Notes: generated by a model not told the origin, from the letters alone. Counted from the stretch's first letter, positions 1-8,495 are shown. The stretch: DNA of 64,000 nt from Clostridia bacterium (GCA_017624675.1 JAGAMO010000009.1:186001-250000), one strand, 5' to 3'. Numbers and translations are program-made.

Positions 1-316
1 TCATCAGAAGGCTTTGTTTTTTCTCGTCTTTTTCGGTTTTAGACTCGTCCTCCAAATCGGTAAAGCCCGACTTTTCAGCCGAGAGCATAAGCGCCTTGTA
101 GCCATTTATCATAGATTCGGCAAAAGCAACCACACCTCTGATAACGGGTACTGAAAAAAGTTTGCACTTTTTCCTTAAATTCAGTTCCTTTACATCGCAA
201 AGGTCTATTTCTCCCTCTTTTGTTCTAACCGCCATTGCGGTTTTATTGGGAGATTTCATCATAATTCCCTCTATCAGCGCCTGACCGCCGATAGAAGTAT
301 ATTTGCATTTACTCAT
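1..316 (-). CDS. DUF1385 family membrane protein, N-terminal part (cut by window edge)
   Basis: A reading frame opens with ATG at 316 and runs off the left edge without a stop, giving about 105 residues. The N-terminus has the motif IGGQALIEGIMMKSP, the hallmark of the DUF1385 (YqhQ-type) family, followed by VPVIRGVVAFAESMINGYKAL, also typical of that family. These are integral membrane proteins of unsettled function. The start codon overlaps the end of the sensor kinase gene by eight bases (ATGAGTAA), so it is very likely translationally coupled and the last visible gene of the lipoprotein/two-component operon. The charged stretch near residue 90 (EDESKTEKDEKK) is probably a cytoplasmic linker. 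Family assignment is firm; function is unknown. Confidence 0.85.
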   Translation of the reverse strand, partial: MSKCKYTSIGGQALIEGIMMKSPNKTAMAVRTKEGEIDLCDVKELNLRKKCKLFSVPVIRGVVAFAESMINGYKALMLSAEKSGFTDLEDESKTEKDEKKQSLLM

Positions 317-1802
317 TTGTTTCCTCGCTTGAATTTTCGCTTAAAGCGTTAAGCTCTATTGTTTCGCCCTCGTAAGGTTTTTCCTCCTCGGGAGGCTCAT
401 ATAAAGGCAGTACTATCGTAACGGTAGTTCCTGCACCCTCGATACTTTCAATAAACAAAAGTCCCGAATGCTGTTTTATAATTTCATCGGCAACCGCAAG
501 ACCTATACCCGAGCCTCGCACAGTTTTGTTTGCTTTATAAAACTTTTCTTTGACTCTATCAATATCCTGTTCTGGTATTCCCACACCCGTATCTTTAACA
601 GTTATTCGCACACAACCTTCTTCGGTGGTTTGGGTTATAAGCACCTGACCGCCGCTCTCGGTGTATTTTACCGCATTGTCAATAATGTTTATAAATACCT
701 GCTTTAGGCGGTCTTGGTCACCCAAAACCTCTAGCTCGTCTAAATAGGAATTGCATATAAAATCAATGCCGTTCTGACGGGCAAGTTCGGCATACATATC
801 TGCCGATTCTTCCAAAATTCTTGTAACATTTAAGGGTGCGGCATTAACCTGAAGTCTGCCCGTTTCCATACGGGAGAAGTCAAGCAACTCTTCAACAAGA
901 CCCGAAAGTCGGTTGGCTTCACTAAGCACAACATCAAGACCGCAGCTTACAAGCTCATCATCGGTGCCAAGGCTCATTTTTGCCGTCTCGCCCCAACCTC
1001 TGATTGCGGTTAGCGGAGTTCTAAGCTCGTGTGAAACCGAGGATATAAAGTCATTTTTAAGGTTTTGTGCCGCCTGTAATTCTGACGCCATATAGTTTAT
1101 CGATTCGCCAAGTTCACCGATTTCGTCGTCCTTGCCGATTTCAATTCTCGATTCAAAGTCACCCATGGCAATTTTTCTTGCCATATTTCCAACAGCCTTT
1201 ATAGGCTTTACAATAGATTTTATGAAATAAAGACCCGAAAGGCCGAAAATAACCAAAACGCCGAATGATGTAAGCACCGACATACCCGTAAACATATTAC
1301 ACATTCTATTTACGGCTTTAAGGGAAACTATCCATCTATAAACCCCAATCAGATTTCTCGTGCTGTCATACAAAGGGGTTGAACAAACCAAAATTTGTTC
1401 GCCGTCTGCAGTTTCGGTTTTTACTGTTTGCGGTTTTTGGGTTTGGATAGCCCTCTCGTAATCGGGTATTTTGTCTTCTTCAAGCTGGAAGCCTGTAGTT
1501 GAAACCACCATTTCGCCGTCATGGTCGAAAACCTGCACCTCGATTTTTGTTTTATATTTAAAATTTCCTGCAATCTCTATTGCCGAATCTTTAAAATTTT
1601 GCCTTGTGGCGCCCTCTAAAACATAAAACTCATAAGCATAGTCATTAGCCAAAGACTCAATTCTTTCATAATAAACCGAGCGGAAGATTATAGAGAAAGC
1701 AAATGCCGCAACGGTAACAAAAACCGCAACAATTAAAAATACATTTAAAAACCAACGAGCGGTTATGCCTTTAAGATTAATTTTGTTCAATAACTTTAAC
1801 AT
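309..1802 (-). CDS. Two-component sensor histidine kinase
   Basis: A 497-residue membrane sensor kinase. It has a membrane segment at about residues 18-40, an extracellular sensor region of about 130 residues, a second membrane segment at about 175-195, then HAMP (about 197-249). The HisKA domain carries the phospho-acceptor H258 in SSVSHELRTPLTAIRGWGE. The ATPase domain shows the N box (NIIDNAVKYT), G1 (DTGVGIPEQD) and G2 (GSGIGLAVADE). An acidic tail of about 35 residues follows. It sits 32 bases downstream of the response regulator, its obvious partner, and would phosphorylate it in response to an envelope signal. The ligand cannot be deduced. The upstream lipoprotein in the same transcript may contribute to sensing; that is inference. 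Confidence 0.93.
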   Translation of the reverse strand: MLKLLNKINLKGITARWFLNVFLIVAVFVTVAAFAFSIIFRSVYYERIESLANDYAYEFYVLEGATRQNFKDSAIEIAGNFKYKTKIEVQVFDHDGEMVVSTTGFQLEEDKIPDYERAIQTQKPQTVKTETADGEQILVCSTPLYDSTRNLIGVYRWIVSLKAVNRMCNMFTGMSVLTSFGVLVIFGLSGLYFIKSIVKPIKAVGNMARKIAMGDFESRIEIGKDDEIGELGESINYMASELQAAQNLKNDFISSVSHELRTPLTAIRGWGETAKMSLGTDDELVSCGLDVVLSEANRLSGLVEELLDFSRMETGRLQVNAAPLNVTRILEESADMYAELARQNGIDFICNSYLDELEVLGDQDRLKQVFINIIDNAVKYTESGGQVLITQTTEEGCVRITVKDTGVGIPEQDIDRVKEKFYKANKTVRGSGIGLAVADEIIKQHSGLLFIESIEGAGTTVTIVLPLYEPPEEEKPYEGETIELNALSENSSEETNE

Positions 1803-1834
1803 TGCTTTCTCCTTTCTATAAATTTTCTAGAGTT

Positions 1835-2539
1835 TTAATTTGTATTCCACTTATAACCCATACCCCAAACTGTCATTAAATGGCGGGGTTCAGATGGGTT
1901 GTCCTCCACCTTTTTGCGAAGACGGCGGATGTTAACATCAACAATTTTTTCTTCGCCGAAATAGTTTGTTCCCCAAACCTTGTTGAGAATATCGGTGCGG
2001 TCAAGAGCAACATCGGGGTTTGAGAAAAAATATTCAACCATTTGAAACTCAACCTGAGTAAGTTCAATGTTTCTGCCGTTTTTAACAAGTGTGCGACGGC
2101 GAAGATTCAAGGTGAAATCTCCAAGTGTTATATCGTCACTTTGAACGGGAGCCACCTTTTTATTCTGCATTTCAACACGGCGGTAAAGAGAGTCCACACG
2201 CGCCAACAACTCGGTAGGGCTAAAGGGTTTTGTAATATAATCATCAGCACCTAACATCAGTCCGCTTATTTTATCCATTTCCTGAGTTCTGGCAGTAAGC
2301 ATTATGATGCCCAAGGTTTCACTTCTTTGTCTTAATTCTTTGCAAAGTGTAAAACCGTCCATACCGGGCATTGAAATATCCAAAAGCGCAATTTGAAAAC
2401 CTTGCATATCGTTATCGTAAATATCAAGAGCTTCTTCGCCCGAACCCGCTTCGGTAATATCGTAACCAACCCTTTTAAGGTTAATTGCTTCAAACTCGCG
2501 GATAGCGGCTTCGTCCTCAACAATAAGTATTCTTTTCAC
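1835..2539 (-). CDS. OmpR/PhoB-type response regulator
   Basis: A 234-residue response regulator. The receiver domain (about 1-118) has the acidic pocket (VEDE, residues 7-10), the phospho-acceptor D54 (LLDISMPGMDG) and the conserved K104 in ITKPFSPTE. A C-terminal winged-helix DNA-binding domain (about 130-230) contains the typical VWGTNYFGEEKIVDVNIRRLRKKVE segment. Length is standard for the family. The gene lies 12 bases after the lipoprotein and ahead of the kinase, so it is co-transcribed. It should bind direct repeats in target promoters after phosphorylation. The regulon is not deducible from the sequence. Confidence 0.94.
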   Translation of the reverse strand: MKRILIVEDEAAIREFEAINLKRVGYDITEAGSGEEALDIYDNDMQGFQIALLDISMPGMDGFTLCKELRQRSETLGIIMLTARTQEMDKISGLMLGADDYITKPFSPTELLARVDSLYRRVEMQNKKVAPVQSDDITLGDFTLNLRRRTLVKNGRNIELTQVEFQMVEYFFSNPDVALDRTDILNKVWGTNYFGEEKIVDVNIRRLRKKVEDNPSEPRHLMTVWGMGYKWNTN

Positions 2540-2551
2540 TTATTTCAACTC

Positions 2552-3865
2552 CTAATAAAATTTTAAATCGTTTTTAATCTTTTGTAAGGTAACGCCTTGC
2601 TGTTTTGCGATTTCTGAAATATAGCAAACAAGCACAGTCTGACCGTTGTTGACAATTTCTTGAACATCCTCGCCTTTGTAATCGCCTCTGTCCCATTTTG
2701 TCTTATTAACCGCTTTAATGTAAAGCAAACGGTCGGTTGACACATTATTTTCACTGTCAAAACCGTAAATTTCGGTCAAGGAATTTTCGGGGTCACTTAA
2801 AATTGCTACGGAGCCGAGCCACCTTTTAGGAATAGTATAGTAAAATTTATCGTTAAGGTTCATATATGCCGTAAGCTTTGGGGTAAGGGTCTCACCCGTA
2901 AATGAGCACCAGTCGGTCAAATACTGCTTCTCTCCCTCGGTGTTTTTGGTAACGGTAGCAACCTCTCGTCTTGTAGGTATTTCAATAATACCGTCACCGT
3001 TAATGTCGCGGCTCTCAAGGGTTGCCGTTCTGAGTGTAGCGGTAGTTTCCCTGGTTTCAGGGTCCATAAGCGGATTTTGAAGCTGACCTTTTTCGAGGAA
3101 TAACACCTCGGTAACTGCGCCAACGCCCTTGATTTCGTCAATATAAATCGCGGGTTTACCCGTTGACAAGGTCGAGACTACAGGGTGATTCAGAGTCTTT
3201 GCAGTGCTATCAAGCTCACAAGAAGAAATCATAGACACACCAACCGAAGTCAAAGCATAAAGATGGGCGGTGTTGCGCGACTCTGCAGGGGCAGAACGGG
3301 CAATAAAGATTTCCCTTCTTGAGTCTTCATCTAAATCGCAGTAAGTAAAGTGGGTGTACTGCTCTAAAAGACGCTGAGTAAGGCTGCTGTCACCCAAGCT
3401 GTAAACCGCAAGTTTTCGCTCACTGGTACCGTAAATTTCCCAACCAACTAAAATCTCATCAATTCCGTCGGCATCTAAATCGGAAAACTCAATTCTGTCA
3501 ACACCACCGGCAGATATACTTTGCGTTGCAATGGAAACCCAACGGTCTCCCTTGTTTGCAACGGCATTTATATTCATAGTTGTGGTTTCGCGGTCCTGCG
3601 TGCTATAAAACGCAAACGCTTCTAAGACACCGTCGTTATTCATATCGTGCTGAATTATAGCCGAACGGTAATTACCCCTTGAGGGATATTCCAAAGTATA
3701 TAAGGTTTTAACACTTTCCTTAATTGCAGTATCAATAGGAAGCAGGTCACCTGTAAGTGCAGGAGGGGACAAAAGCTCTGCTGTGTCGGCAGTGAAAATA
3801 TCACAACCACAAAGGGTTAAGACGAGTAAAAAACACGCCAAAAGACATAGAATTTTCTTTAACAT
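2552..3865 (-). CDS. Lipoprotein with FG-GAP/VCBS-like calcium-loop repeats
   Basis: A 437-residue exported lipoprotein. The N-terminus is a lipoprotein signal (hydrophobic run, then LTLCGC, predicted lipidated cysteine at about 21). Four segments resemble Ca-binding loops of FG-GAP/VCBS propeller repeats: DMNNDGVLEAF, DLDADGIDEIL, DLDEDSRREIF and DINGDGIIEIP. This suggests a beta-propeller on the outer face of the membrane. No catalytic motif is visible. It is the first gene of an operon with the response regulator, kinase and DUF1385 gene, and has a strong AGGAGG ribosome binding site. A part in signal reception or in the stress being sensed is plausible but unproven. The specific family is not recognised. 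Confidence 0.8.
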   Translation of the reverse strand: MLKKILCLLACFLLVLTLCGCDIFTADTAELLSPPALTGDLLPIDTAIKESVKTLYTLEYPSRGNYRSAIIQHDMNNDGVLEAFAFYSTQDRETTTMNINAVANKGDRWVSIATQSISAGGVDRIEFSDLDADGIDEILVGWEIYGTSERKLAVYSLGDSSLTQRLLEQYTHFTYCDLDEDSRREIFIARSAPAESRNTAHLYALTSVGVSMISSCELDSTAKTLNHPVVSTLSTGKPAIYIDEIKGVGAVTEVLFLEKGQLQNPLMDPETRETTATLRTATLESRDINGDGIIEIPTRREVATVTKNTEGEKQYLTDWCSFTGETLTPKLTAYMNLNDKFYYTIPKRWLGSVAILSDPENSLTEIYGFDSENNVSTDRLLYIKAVNKTKWDRGDYKGEDVQEIVNNGQTVLVCYISEIAKQQGVTLQKIKNDLKFY

Positions 3866-3893
3866 TTTGCTTCCTCCTTACACATAACTATAC

Positions 3894-3922
3894 ATGATAA
3901 ATTATAGCACAAACTGTGTCAA
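3894..3922 (-). promoter_or_regulatory. Promoter of the lipoprotein/two-component operon
   Basis: On the minus strand a perfect -35 TTGACA (3917-3922) is followed after 17 bases by TATCAT (3894-3899). The transcript would start near 3887, just ahead of the AGGAGG site of the lipoprotein gene. Confidence 0.7.
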
Positions 3923-3957
3923 AAATAAAGCATTTTTATAGGTTTTTTTGAGCAAAC

Positions 3958-3986
3958 TTGAAAATAATAAAAAATAGTGTTATATT
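3958..3986 (+). promoter_or_regulatory. Promoter of the YfhO-type gene
   Basis: TTGAAA (3958-3963), a 17-base spacer and TATATT (3981-3986) form a good vegetative promoter. It lies inside the upstream extension of the reading frame, which argues that translation starts at 4030 and not at the TTG at 3958. Confidence 0.65.
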
Positions 3987-4029
3987 AATTAAAAGAAAGC
4001 AAAAATTTTACTTTAAAGAGGTGATTTTC

Positions 4030-6615
4030 GTGCCAAAATTCAAAAATTTTTCTGCCGCAGTTTATGCCTTTTTTCTCACCGCCGCGGTTTTGCTGCTCTC
4101 ATATCTCAGAGGCGGTCTTTACCCCTTTGGTTGGGGCAGTCTTTCTTGGTGCGATATGAATCAACAGCTAATACCTCTTTTTTGCGATTTTAAGGATATT
4201 TTAGCGGGCGAAAAATCCCTCTTTTTAAATTTCTCCAATGCGGGAGGCATGAATTTTTACGGAGTTTTTTGCTTCTTTTTGTGTTCTCCTTTTACCCTTG
4301 CCGTAGCATTCGTTGATAAAGCCGATATTCCCTTTTTGATGAACATTCTTGTGCTTTTAAAACTCAGTGTTGCGGCTTTTACGGCAAGTTTTGTTTTAAA
4401 AAAGCTTTGTCCTAATTTAAAAACCTTAACCGTTACTGCCCTCGGCGTTTCGTACGCTCTTTGCGGTTACGGAATGCTTTTCTACCAAAACATAATGTGG
4501 CTTGACATACAGTATCTTTTCCCGCTTATTGTTTTGGGAATTTACAAGCTTACAAAAGAACAAAAGCCACTGCTACTCACAGTGACCCTTACTTTATCTG
4601 TAATCTTCAATTTCTACATTAGCTTTGCGGTATTTATTTTTGTTATTTTATTCTTTGGCATTTTTGCAATTTTTAACCCAAAAGCGAACCGAAGAACATA
4701 TATAAACCTTATGTTTTCGGGCGTTTTGTCCCTCTTTTGTTCAGCATTTGTGTGGTTACCGAGTCTGCTTCAGTATTTCGCCTCTGCCAGAAGCGGCGGA
4801 TTCTTTGATAACATTAAAAATTCTTCATTTTTTGGCCCTTATGATACCACACTCACCATTCTTTTGTGCAGCGGCATTATTTTTGGTGCATTGTCCCTCA
4901 TTTTGCCAAGACTTTACCACAGCGAAAAAGAAATGAAATTTTTATTTGTTGTTTTCTTCCTTACATCCTTGCCGCTTATTATTGAGCCGATAAATCTTAT
5001 GTGGCACACGGGAAGTTATATGTCCTTCCCCGCAAGATATGGCTTTATCCCCGTTTTCATTGGACTCTTACTAGCGGCAAAAGAGCTTGAAAAGGTCAAA
5101 AGCTTTGAAAGCCGAAAGCCTTTGGGGTTAGTTTTCGCTTTGGTTTCGGTTTTACTGTCGATATATGGCTTAGGCCTTGCGCTTAACAACAGCGAAACTA
5201 TGTCAGCTTACGTAAACACCCTTTGGGGAAACCGCGAGGCTTTAAAGGGTCAACTTCTTGTCTGCTCGTTTTTCGCCCTTTGCTTTGCGCTTTTGATTTT
5301 TGCCCTTAAAAAGGGTATTATAAGGCAGACCTTGGCGGGCGTTTTGCTCTGTCTTACCGTGGCTTTGCAAGGCTTTGCCTCGGCAGATATCTTTATACTC
5401 TCAGCCAAGGACAGTCTCAGCATTTACAATTATCAAAGCATTATTGCTCTTGAAAGCAAAGCAGATAAGGATAGATTCTACCGCGTCAATACCAAAGGCC
5501 GCATTACCGACGCGAATATGATTGGTGCGGCAGGGTTTGGAAGCCTCGGTCATTACACCTCGCTAAATGACAAAACCTATATGGAAACGGCTAGGCTTTT
5601 TGGCTATAGCGGTTATTGGATGGAGACCGAAAACTGGGACGGCAGTATTTTAAGCGACGCCCTTTTAAGCGTTGGATATATCGCAGAAAACAATGGGCAG
5701 AATTTTGAATTAAAAGAGAACCCCTATTATTTAGGTCTTGGAATTAAAGCCGAGGGGGAGATTTTGAAAAATCTTCCAAAGTCAGACCGATTAATGTCCT
5801 TGGGCGCCGCCTTTGAAAAAATGAGTGGAACGAAAAACCCCGTCACAAAATACGAGCCTGTTAATACAAAATACTGCGATATTGATTTGTCGAAGGGTAG
5901 TTACTCTATCGCTACTCAAAATGACAGTGCATTTATAAATTACAGTGTAATGGTTGGCACGAGGCAAACCCTCTACTTTGATGCTTATAACGGTTTTTCA
6001 ACCAACCTAACCGAGAAGATTAACAACGCATTTTCCATCGATGTTAACGGCAACCTTTTAACCGCAGAATATCCCGCCCAAAAGCGAAACGGACTTTTTG
6101 AGCTTGGAAGTTTCGAAAACGCAAGGGTTGACATAACACTCGCCGTCAACGAAGATTGCGAAATGTCTTCATTTGGTGTTTTTTCGGTTGATGAGACATT
6201 GCTTGAAAGCTTTGTAAATTCAGCAGAAACCTTGAATTTGAAAGAAAATAAGGGTAGAATCGAGGGCACAGCCGAGAAAGGAAACTACTTTGTAAGTATT
6301 CCATATAAGGATAACTACAAAATCACCTTAAATGGCAAAGAGGTTGACTACGCCAAGGCTTTAGGCGGATTTGTTGCTGTTGAACTTGAAAAAGGCGGAC
6401 AACTTATAATATCCTTTATACCCAAAGGTTTTGCGCTAGGCATCACTATTTCTCTAATTGGAATTGCCATTTTAATACTTGTTTTGAAATTTAAAATATT
6501 CTCCGAAAAAGGAGAGAATATTGTTTACGGAATCTTTATCGGTGCTTTCGGCGCCGTTATGTTATGGGTTTACATAATACCCGTAATCATAAAACTGAAA
6601 GACCTTGCATTTTAA
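4030..6615 (+). CDS. YfhO-type polytopic membrane protein
   Basis: An 861-residue membrane protein of the YfhO family. About a dozen hydrophobic segments fill the first 480 residues, then a large soluble region (about 490-790), then two closing membrane segments. The N-terminal RGGLYPFGWGSLSWCDMNQQ and NFSNAGGMNFYG segments are typical. In Gram-positive bacteria YfhO is implicated in glycosylating lipoteichoic acid with an undecaprenyl-phosphate-sugar donor (GT-C-like fold); applying that here is family inference. I chose the GTG at 4030 because AAAGAGGTG sits 7 bases upstream and the longer frame runs through the promoter. It appears monocistronic, with a hairpin terminator after the stop. 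Confidence 0.85.
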   Translation: MPKFKNFSAAVYAFFLTAAVLLLSYLRGGLYPFGWGSLSWCDMNQQLIPLFCDFKDILAGEKSLFLNFSNAGGMNFYGVFCFFLCSPFTLAVAFVDKADIPFLMNILVLLKLSVAAFTASFVLKKLCPNLKTLTVTALGVSYALCGYGMLFYQNIMWLDIQYLFPLIVLGIYKLTKEQKPLLLTVTLTLSVIFNFYISFAVFIFVILFFGIFAIFNPKANRRTYINLMFSGVLSLFCSAFVWLPSLLQYFASARSGGFFDNIKNSSFFGPYDTTLTILLCSGIIFGALSLILPRLYHSEKEMKFLFVVFFLTSLPLIIEPINLMWHTGSYMSFPARYGFIPVFIGLLLAAKELEKVKSFESRKPLGLVFALVSVLLSIYGLGLALNNSETMSAYVNTLWGNREALKGQLLVCSFFALCFALLIFALKKGIIRQTLAGVLLCLTVALQGFASADIFILSAKDSLSIYNYQSIIALESKADKDRFYRVNTKGRITDANMIGAAGFGSLGHYTSLNDKTYMETARLFGYSGYWMETENWDGSILSDALLSVGYIAENNGQNFELKENPYYLGLGIKAEGEILKNLPKSDRLMSLGAAFEKMSGTKNPVTKYEPVNTKYCDIDLSKGSYSIATQNDSAFINYSVMVGTRQTLYFDAYNGFSTNLTEKINNAFSIDVNGNLLTAEYPAQKRNGLFELGSFENARVDITLAVNEDCEMSSFGVFSVDETLLESFVNSAETLNLKENKGRIEGTAEKGNYFVSIPYKDNYKITLNGKEVDYAKALGGFVAVELEKGGQLIISFIPKGFALGITISLIGIAILILVLKFKIFSEKGENIVYGIFIGAFGAVMLWVYIIPVIIKLKDLAF

Positions 6616-6631
6616 TCTTCAATTTAATCAA

Positions 6632-6648
6632 GCGGATGTAACATCCGC
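6632..6648. repeat. Short palindrome resembling a dispersed intergenic repeat
   Basis: GCGGATG-TAA-CATCCGC is a perfect 7-base inverted repeat, followed by CCCTACAAA. I recall similar 'GCGGAT...ATCCGCCCCTACA' elements as dispersed repeats in clostridial genomes, but only one copy is seen in this window, so this is a weak call. Confidence 0.3.
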
Positions 6649-6691
6649 CCCTACAAAGTTGCAAAATATTAACCATTATTTATGGCAAAAG

Positions 6692-6720
6692 AAAACCACC
6701 CGTTCAATACGGGTGGTTTT
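6692..6720. terminator. Bidirectional terminator between convergent genes
   Basis: An 11-base stem (AAAACCACCCG / CGGGTGGTTTT) with a 7-base loop, ending in T on one strand and beginning with A on the other. It can end both the YfhO-type gene (plus) and the lipoprotein operon (minus). Confidence 0.85.
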
Positions 6721-6741
6721 TAATATGTGATTTGTTAGGGA

Positions 6742-7245
6742 TTAACTCCAACCAGGAGTATAAATTGTAGTGTCGTTATCCGTGCTTACAGTGTTCTTAG
6801 AAGAAGTTGTTGAGGTGTTGCTTGAACCCTCGTTCTTCGAACTTGAAGATTGATTCTTAGAACTTGTAACCTCGTTCTTAGAAGAGGTTGTAGATTCGTT
6901 CTTTGAGCTTGAAGTCTCGTTCTTTGAACTTGTTTGATTCTTGCTTGAACTTTCATTCTTGCTGGAACTTGACGATGTGTTGTTTTTAGATGAAGTTGTT
7001 TCGCTTGAATTGTTTGTGGTGGCATTTCCGCTCTCAAGAGCATCAAGTGCTCCCGCATCTACTTCATCTTCATAATTTTTATCAACAGACTCATCGCCAT
7101 CATTGCCAAAGATTTCATTTAAAAATCCATCAGTACGAATGCTGCTTTCATTTTCCTTTTCAGGTTTCTTTTTGCCGCATCCCGCAAATAGAGCAATTAT
7201 AAGAGCAAGGGTAACAACTACCGAAATCTTAATAATCTTATTCAT
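6742..7245 (-). CDS. Lipoprotein with Ser/Lys/Asn-rich repeat region
   Basis: A 167-residue lipoprotein. The signal peptide ends in LFAGCGKKK (lipidated cysteine at about 23). An acidic middle follows, then from about residue 78 to 155 an irregular tandem array of SSKNE/SSKNQ-like pentads embedded in serine and threonine. The tail is TIYTPGWS. No catalytic domain is visible. The repeat is probably a flexible hydrophilic spacer, possibly O-glycosylated, holding the C-terminus away from the membrane. It is the last gene of a three-gene operon, 23 bases after the secreted protein. The family is not recognised. The repeat DNA is prone to length variation. Confidence 0.75.
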   Translation of the reverse strand: MNKIIKISVVVTLALIIALFAGCGKKKPEKENESSIRTDGFLNEIFGNDGDESVDKNYEDEVDAGALDALESGNATTNNSSETTSSKNNTSSSSSKNESSSKNQTSSKNETSSSKNESTTSSKNEVTSSKNQSSSSKNEGSSNTSTTSSKNTVSTDNDTTIYTPGWS

Positions 7246-7268
7246 AATATTTCAATCAAAATACATTA

Positions 7269-8267
7269 TTACCAAAGTTCATTGCTAGTAACACCTAAGA
7301 ATGCAGGTGCGCTATCAATACCGTCGCATGAACGGGAAATAACATTTCCTTGGATAAGCTGTTTGCTACCATCTTCTGCTTTATATACTGTGTAAGGTCT
7401 TACAGAAACCTCTCTTGAAGAATCTGAAATTTTGCTAACCTTTAAAGTATAAACAAAATAACCCTCTTCTTCATTCCAATATTTATATTTCTTACATTGT
7501 TTCACAAGAACGTACTGAGAAACATCAGAACTCACAGGCACAACCTCTCCGTTAGAATTGAGTTCGACATTAAACTCTGCAAAATCCTCGCTTGCACCCT
7601 CAACTCTGTCGGTATAACCATAAGCGTAACCACAAGATGCAGCAACATATTCTTTGCCATCAACCACAATTTTTGTTTCAACTTTATAGTCGCCCGACAA
7701 ATCTACTCTGGAACCGAAAAGGATAGTATTTGCATCTACCTGTTTCTTGGCGCCAAGTGCTCTTAAAGAAACAAAAGGAATTTCAACTTTAGCATCAGAA
7801 ACAGTTATACCTTCAGCCAATTCTTCGCCAACGCTACAAACTTGAATTTCCTCTAATCCGAAACTTAAAGTTGTTCCATCAGTAATAGTTGCAACATCAA
7901 AGTAAATATCTGCCCAAGTGGTAGAGCCTTCATCTACATTATCGGCAACAACTGCAAAGGTAACGGTAGAAGCAGTCTTGGTGTAAAAGCTAGAATTATC
8001 AGCAGAATCTACATCTTCAATAAATTTGCTGTCAGTCAACTGAATTTCAAGAGCTGCACCCTCAGGGAAGGTTAAAGTTCCCATTAAAGCACCGCATACT
8101 TTGTCGGTTGTAACGGTAACAATAATCTTGTCACCTGTTTCATTGTAACGGGCAAGAAGTTTAACTTCGGGATTAAACTCACCCGCAGCGCTTGAGGAAA
8201 TTGCAAAAGCAGTAAGGCACATAACTACTGCTAATGCTAAAACTAAAATTCTTTTAAAGCTTTTCAT
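7269..8267 (-). CDS. Secreted protein with cohesin-like beta-sandwich domain
   Basis: A 332-residue exported protein with a classical signal peptide (MKSFKR, hydrophobic core, cleavage after SSSAAG at about 29). Residues about 30-165 show the alternating pattern of a cohesin/CBM3-like sandwich: GDKIIVTVTTD, then a hydrophobic strand and 'FPEG', then STTWADIYFDVA and TDGTTLSFGLEEIQV. That resemblance is by eye only. The C-terminal half has further beta-rich segments and no recognised domain, anchor or dockerin. It lies between the 40-residue peptide gene and the repeat lipoprotein. A strong AAGGAGG site overlaps the peptide gene's stop. The three products may act together at the surface. Confidence 0.65.
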   Translation of the reverse strand: MKSFKRILVLALAVVMCLTAFAISSSAAGEFNPEVKLLARYNETGDKIIVTVTTDKVCGALMGTLTFPEGAALEIQLTDSKFIEDVDSADNSSFYTKTASTVTFAVVADNVDEGSTTWADIYFDVATITDGTTLSFGLEEIQVCSVGEELAEGITVSDAKVEIPFVSLRALGAKKQVDANTILFGSRVDLSGDYKVETKIVVDGKEYVAASCGYAYGYTDRVEGASEDFAEFNVELNSNGEVVPVSSDVSQYVLVKQCKKYKYWNEEEGYFVYTLKVSKISDSSREVSVRPYTVYKAEDGSKQLIQGNVISRSCDGIDSAPAFLGVTSNELW

Positions 8268-8281
8268 TATATGTATCCTCC

Positions 8282-8404
8282 TTATTGTCCATCGGGCATT
8301 TCTACTTCATTGTCGCCTGTGTCATCCCAAGGACTGGTTGTTACAATGTCCGAAGCGGAAAACGAATAAATTGTAATCTCTGGAAAATCAAATTTTTCCT
8401 TCAT
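8282..8404 (-). CDS. Small acidic peptide (40 residues), family not characterised
   Basis: A 40-residue frame from ATG at 8404 to TAA at 8282, with AGGAGA seven bases upstream and a near-consensus promoter in front, so expression is likely. The peptide starts MKEKFDFPEITIYSF, then has SASDIVTTSPWDD and an acidic tail ending EMPDGQ. The layout (basic start, 'PEI-x-I' strand, 'D-I-V-T-T-S' turn, acidic tail) resembles short unannotated peptides I associate with clostridial genomes, often beside secreted proteins. No function is known to me. A precursor peptide or a small partner of the secreted protein 14 bases downstream are both possible. Confidence 0.7.
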   Translation of the reverse strand: MKEKFDFPEITIYSFSASDIVTTSPWDDTGDNEVEMPDGQ

Positions 8405-8466
8405 ATTTCTATCTCCTAACAAATAAAAATTCTATAAATAGGGACAATACCACATACTGTACTGCA

Positions 8467-8495
8467 ATTATGCCATACATTAGAAAAAATGTCAA
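8467..8495 (-). promoter_or_regulatory. Promoter of the small-peptide operon
   Basis: On the minus strand TTGACA (8490-8495), a 17-base spacer and CATAAT (8467-8472) predict transcription from about 8460, with a leader of about 55 bases before the peptide's start codon. Between 8496 and the end of the methyltransferase gene at 8579 I see no further signal and no clear terminator. Confidence 0.75.

Noticed and set aside
3958..4029. Longer start of the YfhO-type protein at TTG 3958
   Set aside because: That TTG is the -35 element of a good promoter and has no ribosome binding site; GTG at 4030 does.
6786..7202. Overlapping frames in the serine-repeat lipoprotein region
   Set aside because: They are by-products of the repetitive DNA in other frames; only the lipoprotein frame has a signal peptide and a start site.
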